From Utricularia gibba (taxonomy: Eukaryota; Streptophyta; Magnoliopsida; Lamiales; Lentibulariaceae): DNA of 64,000 bases. Below the pieces are notes generated by a model that had not been told where the DNA came from, searched no databases, and worked only from the letters and a program-made list of their open reading frames with translations. Both the position numbers and the translations under genes were made by a program. Positions 23,501 through 36,145 of the stretch are shown in pieces; within the stretch, counting starts at the first letter, position 1; each line of letters opens with the position of its first letter. The DNA lies in contig NEEC01000004.1 in assembly GCA_002189035.1 (NCBI GenBank), positions 1,054,001 through 1,118,000 of the forward strand, read 5' to 3'.

Positions 23501-25470
23501 GTAAGCCACGTCCAGCAAACACTATGAAACGGATGAAAATGTACAATTTGCTCTGTGTTGACAATAACATGATTCTCAGTATACATACGAACTACTAAAT
23601 AGAAGCAGTAAAATAGTGGTGACTATACCGGGAATTCCAATTAATGATCCATCTGGCCCTGTGCCTCTTTGATTCATCATAGGATTAATATCAGGTTTAA
23701 TATCCTGGAAAGCATGTAGATAAACATGAAGCAAGTTCAAACACAATTTCCAAAACACACTGCGGAATAAACTAAAAGAACAGAATACAGACCGGTGTAG
23801 ATCCTGGGAATTGCTGACCTCGGGCCTGTATCTGAGGAGATATCCCACCAGCATTCCCATGCAACACTTGCCTACAACCAAAATTGAAAAAAAAAAGGAT
23901 TTAGGGAAAACACAAGGTATCAAACGCCCAATGAACGGAAAAACACCCTATCTTCTAAAACAAAAAAGGAAATACTATTAAAAAAAGATGGAACATGAGC
24001 AAACCCAGGTGTCTGCCCAGTTGCAGCAGCAGCTGATTTCATAATTGATGCATGATTTGGATCCATGAGTTGTCCGATGTTGTCACCAAATCTTTGCTGG
24101 AAGCAGATGACCAGATCTCAGACAATGCAAGAAAAATTCTGATTCAAAGAGAAAAGCTTATATGTTACCTTCAAAGCTTGATCATCCATGGGATCCCTTG
24201 GAACAGGCAGCTTAAGCTTTTCTTCGTACATTTTGGTTGCCATTGCATTTGCAGTTCCTGGATTCTGCCGCATGAGAGAATCATTTCCAACGATTCCATT
24301 TGCAGCACCATTCAAGAGGTGGCCACTGTCTTGCCGTTGTGGCTGATGTGTCTGCTGCTGTTGTTGCTGCCTTTGCTGTTGTTGAGACTGTTGTTGTTGT
24401 TGCTGCTGCTGTTGTTGTTGTTGTTGTTGCTGCTGCTGCTGCTGCTGAGCTTGCCTCTGCATTAAAATTTGTTGCATCTGAAGTTGCTGCTGCTGTTGGG
24501 AATGCTGAAATTGTGCAGGTTGTTGCTGCTGCTGTTGTTCCCTCGCCTTCATTAGCTGAGTCTGATCACGCAGCAAAGCAAATAAGTACAACAGAATTCA
24601 AACTAAGACATGGCCCCAGAATATGTACCCAGATGAAGAAGATAACCATAGGAATTAAAAAAAACAATTTTTGTGCAAGAGATCCATTTCCATGATAAAA
24701 TGACAGCATGATGCCTCCGGAAAATGAGTTACATTCAAAGATTAAAGAGAATGTCACCTCAATATATGAAGCAGCAACTTCAGAATGCTTTTCATTTGTC
24801 CGGGCGATGAATATATCCCAAAACACTGACCACCACTCAAACAGAAAGCCACCAGGTGCATCGATAGCTGAAGCATACAAAATCAATCAATCAATTGAAA
24901 AAAAAAACATTAATACAGCAAACCAAATTTCTATTTGTTCCCTAGCTTTGCAAAGTTTAAGTTTCCAGAGACACACCAACGGGGTCAGACGATACTTTTC
25001 CTTCAGCTTGAAAAGCCTGAGCAGTGGCCTTCAAATCTCTCTTGACTAAATAATCGTGAATGTACACATCCAACCTAGTGAAAGTTACGCATTAGTACAA
25101 GGAAAGAAAAAAAGTCCCAACTGTAACAGAGAAACAGAGCCTCATCCCAAGCAACTGCCACAGTAAATAGAAACACCGATAACCCTGTAACCTTGTGAAA
25201 CACCTTTCCCGTAAATAGAAAGAATGAAAAGGAAGAGTAATCTTGTTTTTTTTTGTCCAAGCGGCTCTCAGGGTGCTAACTACCCAAAATCGACCAAAAA
25301 CCTAGTAATACAAGGCTACCATAAATGCCAATTTCCACTTAAAAAAAGGCCAGTCCCAAGTATACACATGGAAAGAACAAAGAAAGCTTTTTTTTCCAAA
25401 ACGGAAAGAAAAGCTACTCAAAAACAAAGTAAGCTTACATTTTGTCCGCTTCCCAGTTGGTCTGAGACAT
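20597..25470 (-). CDS. LUG: LEUNIG transcriptional corepressor
   Basis: LEUNIG is a Groucho/TLE-type corepressor that works with SEUSS to repress AGAMOUS and other targets in the nucleus. Translation starts [11 protein letters not shown] in a small exon (25439-25470) and continues [20 protein letters not shown]. This is the N-terminal LUFS/LisH domain, completed by [20 protein letters not shown]. Long Gln-rich regions follow (20 consecutive Gln at 24388-24447; more at 22800-22860), then TGRKRKQP and [14 protein letters not shown], which opens seven WD40 repeats. The last exon, 20597-20740, ends in KLWK and TGA at 20597-20599. Many exons join in frame; the penultimate junction gives VIGCFQSLELWN. 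No frame break was seen. A leader exon lies at about 25767-26090 and splices to 25474, four bases before the start codon. Confidence 0.97.
24340..24560 (-). repeat. CAG/CAA polyglutamine tract in LUG
   Basis: On the minus strand, mixed CAA and CAG codons give 20 uninterrupted Gln (24388-24447), flanked by shorter Gln blocks broken by Ser, Arg and Thr-His. Ten CAA and ten CAG codons are interspersed in blocks, which would slow slippage compared with a pure CAG run. Confidence 0.95.
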
Positions 25471-26957
25471 GTTTCTGAGCTCGGAACCCAAGTAAGGACA
25501 TAAACTCACTTCAACTTCCAACTTATTCTACTCTGAAACTCCAAATGAGGAAAGCAATGCTTTCAACAAAACAAAAAGATAGAGAGTTGAAACCAACTCT
25601 TCAACTTCTCCTCATTCAATAGAGAGAAGACAAGCTGTAAGTCTAGGCCATGTATAACGACAACATTGGTTTAAAAAATGAGCCCCAGAAACATCGATGG
25701 AAACCCAGAGCATCACAAGGTGGGCAACCATTAGAATATCACAAGCAGATATTATCTATCACCTACCTTGAACCCCACAAAGCCAACAACGTGAATAAGA
25801 GCATCTCGTTCTTTCAAAAGAAAACTTTCTTTTCCCTTGAAGAAATCCAGGCGCAACCGGCAGTTGTCTGAACCGCAGCGAAGTGGAATAAATTCTGTTA
25901 ATTTCTGAACAGCTTCGTCTGGTGGGTTGAACAATGCAGCAGCGGCCGGATTCATAATGGCCCCGCCGTGTAATTTACAATAAACCCCTGCAAGCGAGTC
26001 GACTTTCCCGATGGAAGCTATTTGCTGCAGAAAGAGTATCGATGAAATGACACTCAAGCCCACAAAAATCCAGCGTAACGGCGTGATGCCGGGGTTATAG
26101 TTGTCAATTCCTTAATTGTTTTCAGCTTTTTGTGCAGCCTTTTCCATGTAGGACTTGTACTTTTGGGTATTTACACATCAGTCCATTCCCTGATGCATAT
26201 TTCAATCTAAGCCTGATTCCCTAATTCATTCTAATAAAATTTAAAAAATTAGGAATATGCAACTTATTAAAATAATAAATAATTTTAAATAAAATCGTTA
26301 TATTGCTTTAATTCTTTTTTTTTTAATTTTTTGTTGAGAAATTAGTTGTAAAATATGCCCTATGTTGCTGGATCGTGGTCATTTACTTTGTTACCCTTTG
26401 TCTCGTTTCTTTTCATTTATTTATTGGAAATACGCATTTCGTTAACTGCACAATTTTTTTATTTTTATTAATCGATATTTTGGATTTATTTTTGGGCCCA
26501 GCACCGGGGAAGTGAGCTATTGTATTTGGGCCTGCACATCAGACAATGAATTGCCGGCCCATACGTGGGAGTGAAATGCTTCTTGAAAGGGAAACAATGG
26601 GTGCTCTTGAACGCCACGGATTGTGTGGAGAAGCCTACCTGCATCAGACTTGAGCTCCAGATAAGACCCTTTTGGTCAATCAGCTTTTCTGAGGATTCTC
26701 TGATAAGCAATTTGTATGTTTTTATAGTTGGTATTTTCTTTTTGCAGTGTTTTTGCATATGAAATGTCGCTGATATGGGGTGGTTTTTGGTGTTGTTTCA
26801 TTTTTATTGGAATGGGAAATGCGAAATGTGTCTGTGGGTTATTTTAGGTTGGTCTCAAGTTGGGGTGCCTCTCAAAATATCGCTTTTTTTTTTCCGAATG
26901 AGACATGGTTCACAGTGTTGTGTTTACTTTCAGGCAACTGACCACATTTGAAGTAAA
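25471..26957. promoter_or_regulatory. LUG leader exon and divergent LUG/DRG promoter
   Basis: A LUG 5' leader exon ends at 25767 (donor AAG|GTAGGTG) and splices to 25474. It contains an ORF opened by an ATG at 26063, discussed in the findings. Between 26490 and 26565 there are three TGGGCC/GGCCCA motifs (tttgggccca, tttgggcctg, ccggcccata), probably serving DRG and perhaps LUG. 26200-26480 is AT-rich. Confidence 0.5.
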
Positions 26958-29636
26958 ATGGGTATCATCGAAAAGATTAGAGAAATAGAAGCGGAGATGG
27001 CGCGTACGCAGAAGAATAAAGCCACAGGTTCCTTCATTGTTAGTGTTGTAGTGCTGATTTTCCTGTTACAATTCGAATCAGATTTTGTGTTGCCCCTGAT
27101 GATGCATATTCTGTTTTTGATTTCGCATCACAGAATATCATTTGGGTCAGCTCAAGGCAAAGATAGCCAAATTAAGGACACAACTGTTGGAACCCCCAAA
27201 AGTACTCTTCTGGTTGATTCATTCGAATTGCACAATCTATCCTTTCCTGGTATTTCATGCCTAATTTTCACTTGTCTTCATGATTGGATCAGGGTTCTAG
27301 TGGAGCTGGTGAGGGATTTGAAGTTACCAAATTTGGTCATGGTCGTGTTGCACTTATAGGTTTTCCAAGGTTGGGCATGCCAGTAACTGAATTTCAACGT
27401 AAATTATTCCACTTCTTGTTTTATTCAGAAAATCCAGGATTAATGATGCGGCATTTGGTGAATGCTTTAATGTCCTTTTGTTTTCTAATGGTCGGTTGAG
27501 TCAGTTCTCATCATTAGTCACTTCATACTATTCTTCTAATAAAAGGAACTCAAACATGCATTTATATTTTAATATTTTGTGGATTTCATTCAGTGTTGGA
27601 AAATCAACACTGTTGACCATGTTGACGGGAACACATTCTGAAGCTGCATCTTATGAGTTTACCACACTCACCTGCATCCCCGGTATTATTAACTATAATG
27701 ATACCAAAATACAGCTTCTTGATCTCCCTGGAATTATTGAAGGTGCATCTGAAGGAAAAGGCCGTGGTAGACAGGTAACATTCAACCTTTCTTTTGTGCT
27801 TATAAACCTTGCTAGTCATTAGCGTGTTCTGTTGACATGATGTCGATGAAAGGCATTCCTTGATTTTTTTTTCTTAATTTTTTATACAGGTCATTGCAGT
27901 TTCCAAATCATCGGATCTTGTCCTAATGGTTCTAGATGCTTCAAAAGTAAGAGCGTGTGATGACTTTCTACCATAGCTGTAGGCACCCCCATTCAATTTC
28001 TGTTGATTCCTCTAGCTCGATTATATTTAAAACTCGGATAACACACTATTGTGAATGGCTGCTTAAACCATTGTGCAAGAAATTCTTCCTGTTTTGACTT
28101 GGATATTTCTTGTTTGCATTCCCTTCTTAAGTTTCCTACACTTTTAATTGGTTCCCTCATGAGAGTTGCATGAGTTTCCAAGCAGGTGAAATTAATCATC
28201 AGTTGTTGTGTATTATCACCAGGGTTGTAGCTGTTCTACTATATTTCATGTTTCAGAATAATTTTTTACGGAACCTTTTATTAAATCCACAGAGTGAAGG
28301 TCATCGGCAAATTCTAACACGTGAACTAGAGGCAGTTGGTCTCCGCTTGAACAAAAGACCTCCTCAGGTGTTGTTCTCTAGAAAATACCTAAAACAGTCT
28401 TCCTTTGGTGTATGGAGTCGTTCTCTCATTCTTGTTTGACTTGATGCCAGATATACTTCAAGAAGAAAAAAACTGGGGGAATTTCTTTCAATAGTACTCT
28501 TGCATTGACTCATGTAAATGAGAAGCTTTGCTATCAGATACTGCACGAGTACAAGATTCACAATGCTGAGGTGCAGCATTCCCCTACATGTTCATTTCAA
28601 TATCGTTGACCCAGAATGTTTGTGTTGTATTTGCATACTTCGTATACGAGTCCTGATCTTATTTTTTAGATGTCCAAGTATTGCCATGGATATGGCTGGA
28701 TCCTACGGGCATGATTAATTTTTATCAAATCCTTAAATTCCTTCATGTAAATGAACATCCACCTGTGCTTGTTTGTAGGTTTTGTTTCGTGAAGATGCAA
28801 CTGTGGACGATCTCATTGATGTCATCGAGGGCAACCGCAAGTACATGAAGTGTGTATATGTTTACAATAAAATTGATGTTATTGGGATTGATGATGTAGA
28901 CAGATTAGCACGGCAGCCTAATTCTATTGTCATCAGTTGTAACCTGAAGGCATGATCCTGATTCTCCATCTTATGCACCATTTACTTGTTAAGTTTCTCA
29001 CCATCAGTATTCTTGCTTTTCAACAGCTGAATCTTGACAGACTACTTGACAAGATGTGGGAAGACATGGGGTTGGTCAGGATTTACACAAAACCTCAGGG
29101 CCAGCAGCCTGACTTCACAGAGCCTGTAGTACTCTCTGCGGTATACATTTACCTACTATAAGTTAAGCCTGCATTTTGCTTGTCTGGGGTGCATCTATCC
29201 GTCTTCCTTGCTCCTTTTTCTGAATGACTATTTCGATGATGCATCCGACTGGTCCATCAACATTGCACTACACATCCCTCAGGGTAGAGGTGGATGCACG
29301 GTGGAAGATTTTTGCAACCACATTCATCGTAGCCTGGTGAAAGATGTGAAGTATGTTCTGGTATGGGGAATTAGCTCTCGGCACTACCCACAACATTGCG
29401 GCCTCAGCCACGTACTTCAGGATGAGGACGTTGTGCAGATAGTCAAGAAAAAGGTACTTCTACCATACAGACGGTGGCAGCACGGTCTCTCTTCATGTGA
29501 GTTGTGAGAACTTACCACCGTGTCGGAAATTTCGCAGGAGAAGGAGGACGGAGGAGGGAGAGGGCGCTTCAAGTCACATTCGAACGCTCCGGCGCGCATC
29601 TCCGACAGGGAAAAGAAGGCTCCTTTGAAGACTTGA
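26958..29636 (+). CDS. Developmentally regulated GTP-binding protein (DRG)
   Basis: DRG proteins are cytoplasmic OBG-family GTPases linked to translation and stalled ribosomes. The protein starts [20 protein letters not shown]. It carries a G1 loop split by an intron (GFP S|VGKST), G3 [10 protein letters not shown]4 NKID and a C-terminal TGS domain ([34 protein letters not shown]). It ends [21 protein letters not shown]... at the stop 29634-29636. Exon 1 is 26958-27027 and exon 2 starts at 27134; roughly a dozen exons follow, and all junctions I checked are in frame. The sequence fits the plant DRG1/DRG2 type (At1g17470/At1g72660, the animal DRG2 clade) rather than the At4g39520 type. Confidence 0.95.
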
Positions 29637-29922
29637 GAACAAGCAAAAGGCTTGAAGGATCTAAGATTACTGTAATGTGCATGCGGTGTCTTCCTTTTGA
29701 GGAAATGGATAAAAAATTTTAATAGAAATATATTTTAATAAGAAAGTGTTTTGAAAATTATATTTATTTTAATAAATTGAATGATGTTTTTTGAGATATT
29801 TATTTTGTGTAGAAATGATTATATAATAGGAAAAAAAATTCATATCCATCTATAATGTAATTCCGAAGTCTTCCACCGGTTTCAGTGCAATAACGGCTGT
29901 TGGAGCAATTTTTGGCGGAGAC

Positions 29923-32900
29923 ATGGCGGCCCGCGGCCTGCTGAAGTCTTTCAGCGCCAACGCCGAAGCGAATGTTTTGCCAAAAGCGGCGGGAATGGCA
30001 GCCCCCACGTTGGTTTCATTGTGGGGAAAGTTCTCTTGTGCGAGGCGTATTCGCTTCATTTGCAGCTACTCACAGCCTGCAGAAGTGGATATGTCCTTTT
30101 ACAGAGAGAAGTTTGCTCAAAGAATGGCGATGGCTGGAATCAAACCCCACGACCGCGTTGGTAATCAAATGTTTTTGCATCTTCTTCTGAAAGTTTGCGC
30201 TTGGCCTTCCTGTACGACTCAAATGATACTTGTATGTTATGGGCTATGGCTGTACTTAAACTGGCGGTAGAAAGTTTTAAGTTTTATCCTTGAATCCTTC
30301 TTCTGTAGTGACTTCTTTATTTGCATTATCACTGAAGTATTGATTGCTGCCAATTTATCTTTCGTATTTTTTTGTTGCATTATTTAAAAAAAAATATAAT
30401 TCTTGCAGCTTCATGTTAGATGGTATTGGTTCATACGATCCTCTTTTCTCAGCGATAGGCGTTTCTGGTGGCCCAGATAGTGTTGCTCTCTGTTTGTTAA
30501 CTGCTGGGTGGAAATCTAGTAACTTTTTCAATTCAAGTAGTGCAAGAAGCAATTTCGTTGAAGGCACCTTGGCTATAGTTGTGGATCATGGATTGCGAAA
30601 AGAGAGTGCTGAAGAAGCATTCCTTGTTTCTGATCGAATCATGGATATGGGTAATTTCCCTGTTTTATTTAGTAATGTGAATATGTGAATGATCTTGTAA
30701 TGTTTGAATATTTTTTAGGTATTAAGTGTGAAGTTGCCCGGTGTGAGTGGTCAGAAGGTAGGCCCAAGGTTGGTCGCTTGCAGGAAGCTGCTCGCAACAA
30801 GAGGTGCGTGTATCTGTATTTGCAGTTCTTCCCATTCCATCCATTTCAACAAAACAACCCATAAAATGATGCGCACATACTCTGCTTTTACATATTGAGT
30901 TTGCTGCCTATTTATATTCTTTTAAAACCAGGTATGAGATTTTGCAAAAAACATGTTTACGGGAGAATATTGGTATATTGCTGATTGCTCATCATGCAGA
31001 CGATCAGGTTCAAGAATCTCAAAACTTGTTTTTATGTTTCTCTAGCATGCAGATGGCTGTTCCTCGTGTACTAGATGTATGATCTGAATCATCTGGAACT
31101 AGGAAAAAATGGTTTATATGTTCTTCAATGATAGCAATCAAGCGTTTGAAAAGTTGCGTTTAAAATTTTTTACACCCTCGTACCATCAGTAGCTGATATT
31201 GGATTGAACATATGAAGATTTGTATTTGGATAGGAGTCGGGCTTGGCTGAATTGTAGGCACAATGCAGGCTGAGCTGTTTATTCTCAGATTATCTAGAAA
31301 TAGTGGCATTCTCGGGCTTGCTGGGATGGCCTTTATTGCTGAAATATTCCCCAAATATCCTGACTTAAATGGAAAGGAATCAAAAATTCATGGCGTTTTT
31401 TTGGTGAGACCTCTTCTAGAGTTTTCAAAAGAAGATCTGTACAATGTATGTAAATGGTAATCTTAGTTTTATATCCACGTAGTACCTTTCTTCTGTTGCT
31501 GAAAACCTGTTGTTATTATTTCAGATTTGCCGAGTAGGAGGTCAAGAATGGGTGGAGGATCCAACAAACCATAGTCCTTTATTTACTCGCAATCGGATAA
31601 GATTTTCTTTGAGCAAGGTTTCCTCTTGTAAGTTAGTTCATTTGGCAGTAAAGATTGCTGAAGGACTTTATGTACGAATGTGATTATGTGAATGATTCAT
31701 TGAACCCTGTTGTGCCTTTTCGGCTCTAGCTGTCATGGCAGAATTGAGAGAACTGATATTAGTGTGCCGTCAAGCACGGATGCATGTTGAAAAACTTTGT
31801 CACATGTTGCTGCATCAAACTGTGACCATCATGCCGGTATGCTCTCTCAATGCAGTTCGTGTACTTTATGCTGACAGCCTCTTTTCATTCATCTAGAAGT
31901 TGATGAGAGCATTTTCATCTAGTGTTGACTGAAGAAGATTACTTGAAACTAGAGCACAAGGAATGCACTGTACTGCTTTTTCTTTTTGATGACATGCTAA
32001 CGTCTTCACTTGCCCCAATTGGAATGCAGCATGGGTATGCGGTTGTGGATGTTGAACAACTTCTATCGATGGAAATCGCAGACATATACCTTGCTAGGTT
32101 TATTTCTATGTTGGTGCAGGTACAAATGTTTATTTTCATGCAGTAATGCTCTTTGATGAATACATTGCTGCCCCTTGATCTTTTTTGTGGTGCATCGTCG
32201 AATGAAGCAGTTCGTCTCACAGAAGCATAGACCAGTTCGAGGGAAAGCCTTGAAATTACTCCTCAGCTACTTTCGCACTCATCCTTGCAAGGTTGATATG
32301 CCTTTAATTTTGGCTTGACTCGTGATCTGTCTTCTTTTTTTTTTTTTTTTGTTTAGCTCCTCAGTTACTTTTTGTATGATTTGATCCAGACTTGTCTCAC
32401 GGCAGCCGGATGTTACCTGAGCCCAGCTCCAGAATCAAAAGGAACTAAAGTCCTCATATCCTGCTCAGTGGATACGCCTTTGCCTGCACCTCTGAAGCTG
32501 TTCAGTCCTGACTCATGCAGGAGGCCACTGGACTTCATTGAATTAGATCATATTGCTTCAGAAAGCAAAGCTCATTTCGATAGACATTCGACAACTGCTT
32601 CAAGGGTTCCATTTTTAGATACAGCATTCTCAGCTTCAGTTTTAGAAGAGTTCAGGATGCTTGGTGCTGTTAGTCCATCAACATATCAGACCATTGTTTC
32701 ATTGACAAGGGAAGAGAGTGAGCATTTCAAGTCCAAAGCTGAAAGTGTGTATGATGATGCATCCAAAGTTGCCATGGAGTCTTCTGGTTCAACTCCAGAT
32801 GGATTGCTTCATCCTGGTCAAGTTGGGTACTTCATGAACAGATTTGTGTTGCACTGGATGCCAAGGAACACCATATCGTCTGACCCCGGCGACTCTGTCT

Positions 32901-33395
32901 CGAGCAACTCTCCAGGTACATGGAACCATGGCTGCATGAAATCATGCACAGCTGATCACCATATGGCTGTCAAGGTGCGACACATGATAGATGCAGATTG
33001 GATGTGCGTTTTCGACTTGGCCAGGGAGGATCCACAGCATCCCAAATCGAAGCCCATTCTCCCTGAAAGAACAGACCGAGCTTCTGCAGAGACAAACAAG
33101 TTTGCTGTCCTATCTGCAAAAAGAGCTCTCCCTTCACTGAAATCCATCCCAGCTGCAGCAAGACGAGCCATGCCTGTTGTAGTGGACACAGAAGGCCGTC
33201 TGCTGAGCATACCGGTGCACTCTCGACTTCACCCCTTCCATCTTTTTTCGATCTTCATTCGATTTTTCGGAAAAAACTCACAAGGATTCCTTCATCTTTC
33301 AGGGCGTTGGGTTTTCATGGTGCCCTTGCTTGATGATCACAGCGGTGTTCAAGCCGAGAGTGCCACTTGGTGGAGGGCACACCTCCTTCTTGTAG
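29923..33395 (+). CDS. RSY3: tRNA(Ile)-lysidine synthase, RASPBERRY3-like
   Basis: TilS attaches lysine to C34 of tRNA-Ile(CAU), so that it reads AUA codons; the plant protein serves the plastid and is needed for embryo development. Eleven exons join in frame: 29923-30160, 30453-30650, 30719-30803, 30932-31007, 31269-31445, 31525-31627, 31730-31836, 32030-32119, 32211-32291, 32390-33214 and 33303-33395. The N-terminus is Ala/Ser/Arg-rich like a transit peptide. The PP-loop motif is GVSGGPDSVAL, with VDHGLRKES, LLIAHHADDQAELF and EWVEDPTN after it. The final exon ends VPLGGGHTSFL with the stop at 33393-33395. Reading through the donor at 33215 would give an unrelated tail, so I favour the spliced end. 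It lies 290 bases downstream of the DRG gene. Confidence 0.95.
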
Positions 33396-33927
33396 AGAAT
33401 CGCCGGTGATGAGTTTTTAGTTCTGATCAGTTTTGTAATAAATATATTTTAAGCATTATAAACCCTGATTTTCCTAAATATATAGAAATTATTTGATAGA
33501 ATATATATATTTATATTTATATTTATTTAAAATAATAGTATTCTTAATACATACAGAGTGAGAAAAATGAAATTTTATTTTATTAAACAATTTACATTGA
33601 AGAATAACCTTTAGATATATATTTTATTAAGAATTGTGTAAAATTATTCTAATGATTTTTTATTAATAACTTTAATAGAGTAAGTATATTTAAATACATA
33701 TTTTATGATGAAAAATGAATAATGAATTCGGGATCTGTGGAGCTACTTTTCCCCCAATTGATTAAAACCCTAGTCACCCAAATTGAGTGCCAACTCGGTA
33801 GTTTTTTATTTCTGGTTTCTACAATTGGGATCGGGATTGCGTCTCTCATCGTTGTTTGATTGGGAACTTTTCTGGGTTCTCTGCAAGTTGTGTTTTTTAG
33901 GCGGAGGAGTGATGTTGGAGATTCGAA
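33396..33927. other. AT-rich spacer, PP2C promoter
   Basis: 33430-33730 is very AT-rich with no gene; 33740-33927 is the probable PP2C leader. Confidence 0.4.
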
Positions 33928-35765
33928 ATGGAAGACAGTAGAGTTGGAGTTAAAAATGTGGATAGTAGCAGGGACGGTTGTAGCACCGGCAATGGCAGGC
34001 CACCAATTCCCAATTCCTTCACCGGCCGGGAAAGATGTCGACAGCGCTTGGATACTACTGGAACTCTTAGCCTGTGTTCTAAGTCCCTTGTTCGGTGTCA
34101 GTCTATAGAATTTCCAGTTAAGCTTCGGTTCTTTTTCCCTTTTTCCTCGTTCATGTGGGACTGGTGCAATTTTCTAGATTGCTTCTTATTGATTAAGTGG
34201 GTTTCAAACGTTTTCTTTGTATTACTTTATGGTGTCCAACGCCTGATTTTACAGCAGTTTTCGTGGAAAAATTTGTTTTGGTTATTGGGTTTTGATGAGC
34301 GTGGGATTGTAACCGACATATGACGATTTTTTGAGACAAGTGGAAAATCCATGATCCTTTGGCATTTGGGATTTTTTATCCAACATCTTGCAACATTTTT
34401 TTTTTGTTTACAAGATTAGTGCATTAGCAGGTGGAGATTATGCCCTTGGATACTTCAAAAGACAAGAGATTCACTGGATATGGCAATGATGCGGTGGAAT
34501 ATCCGCTGCTTCGTTCAGGTGCTTGGGCAGATATTGGCTCACGCTCAAGCATGGAGGATGTGTATGTCTGTGCTGACGACTTGATGCTTATATACGGAAG
34601 AAATAATTCCACTGGAAGGCCAAGTGCCTTTTATGGGGTAACTTATCTCCTAAAACAAAATGCTTTTATACTCTTATTAGTTCGTCATATAAAGTGCCTT
34701 CAAATTCTTTCTGCAAGAAAATGGTATTGTAATTGGGAGATGTTTCGAGTTGGGGTTTTTGTGATATTATTTGCTCTTGACTTGTTTTTTTAATCTTTTT
34801 TTCAGGTTTTTGATGGACATGGAGGAAAGCATGCAGCAGATTTTGTCTGTGACCATCTTCCGAGATTCATTGTGGAAGATGAAGATTTCCCTGAGGAGAT
34901 TGAGAGAGCACTCTCATCAGCATTCTTACAAACGGATGCTGCTTTTGCTGAAGCCTGCTCCTTGAATGCAGATCTTGCTTCTGGCACCACTGCTTTGGCA
35001 GCTCTTGTTATTGGGAGGTGGGTATTCGAGTTCAATATGATTCATCAGTTTTTTTTTTCACCATATTAAATTTTGCAAATCCATGCCAGCATCTTAAGTA
35101 GGATATTTATGGGCTTCGTTTTTTTTCTGGAAGTCCCTCATTATTCAAATTCTTGATATGCTCACTATTATCCCGACTATATTCAAAAGCAATGATGTTG
35201 CTAATATTGCAGTTCTTTGGTGGTTGCAAATGCTGGGGACTGCCGAGCTGTGCTCTCTCGTCGAGGTATAGCAGTTGAAATGTCAAGAGATCATAAGCCC
35301 ATCTGCTTGGAGGAAAAACGGCGTATAGAGGCCTCTGGGGGTTATGTGTGTGATGGTTATCTTAATGGGCAGCTCAATGTTGCTCGCGCTCTCGGAGACT
35401 GGCATATGGAAGGACTGAAAGGGGGCAATGATGGTGGTCCTCTAACTGCAGAGCCTGAGTTGATGAGCACAGAGCTGACTAGGGAAGATGAGTTTCTCCT
35501 CATCGGTTGTGATGGCTTCTGGGAAGTGTTCATGAGTCAAAACGCTGTTGACTTTGCTCGCAGAAGGCTTCAAGTGCACAATGATCCAACAAGGTGCAGC
35601 AGGGAACTTGTAGACGAGGCTCTGAAACGGCGGAGTGTAGATAACTTATCAGTTATAGTTGTCTGCTTCCATCCAGAACCACCTCCCAAGTTGATAACGC
35701 TCCCTCGGCCCGAGTACATCGCAGCATATCTGCTGAAGGCCTCAAGGAGCTGCAGAGTTTTTTGA
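33928..35765 (+). CDS. Type 2C protein phosphatase (PP2C)
   Basis: PP2Cs are Mg/Mn-dependent Ser/Thr phosphatases. The catalytic exons 34431-34637, 34806-35017 and 35213-35765 join in frame and show the family motifs [76 protein letters not shown] and [12 protein letters not shown]; the metal-binding Asp residues are present. A first exon at 33928-34092 gives [10 protein letters not shown] ... NGRPPIPNS ... SLCSKSLV, which looks like the variable N-terminus of the PP2C22/27/47 type. Its phase at the GTGTCA donor does not match the next exon, which must begin in phase 0 at 34431. Either one base is missing in exon 1, the donor differs, or translation starts at the Met at 34440. Catalytic identity is firm. 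Confidence 0.92.
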
Positions 35766-36145
35766 ATAATCTGGAGGTCTGAGATCCTGATGACTTGGAT
35801 TGTTTCCCCTTTGTGCTCACAGTTTTCCCTCTTCATTTTTTCCCATCAATTCATATTGTTGAGAGGATGCATAATCCTACAGATACATCAACCGGCATTC
35901 CGTTCTTCTCAGGCCAAATTGGCTTTCGACATTTGAAGTTGCAGTAGGAACCTAAATGTAGTGCCTTATTTTTCTAGTTTGTGGTCATAATGAAACTTCT
36001 GTTGTGACACTGTTTAGTGCATCATCTTCATTTTATACCTGCAAAAACGCATCTACCGATGGAATGGTGTTTGAATCGAGAAACGAGAGCTTGAAAATAT
36101 GCTTTTTGTATTGTTTGTGCTCTCAAAAGTAACTGATACACACGC
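35766..36145. other. Convergent 3' region of PP2C and NIP genes
   Basis: 3' UTRs of two convergent genes; nothing else recognised. Confidence 0.45.

Noticed and set aside
24052-24695. Plus-strand Leu/Val/Ala-rich ORFs near 24.3 kb
   Set aside because: They are the reverse complement of the LEUNIG polyglutamine codons.
33215-33409. Unspliced C-terminus for the lysidine synthase
   Set aside because: A phase-matched donor and acceptor give the family end VPLGGGHTSFL; the read-through tail matches nothing.
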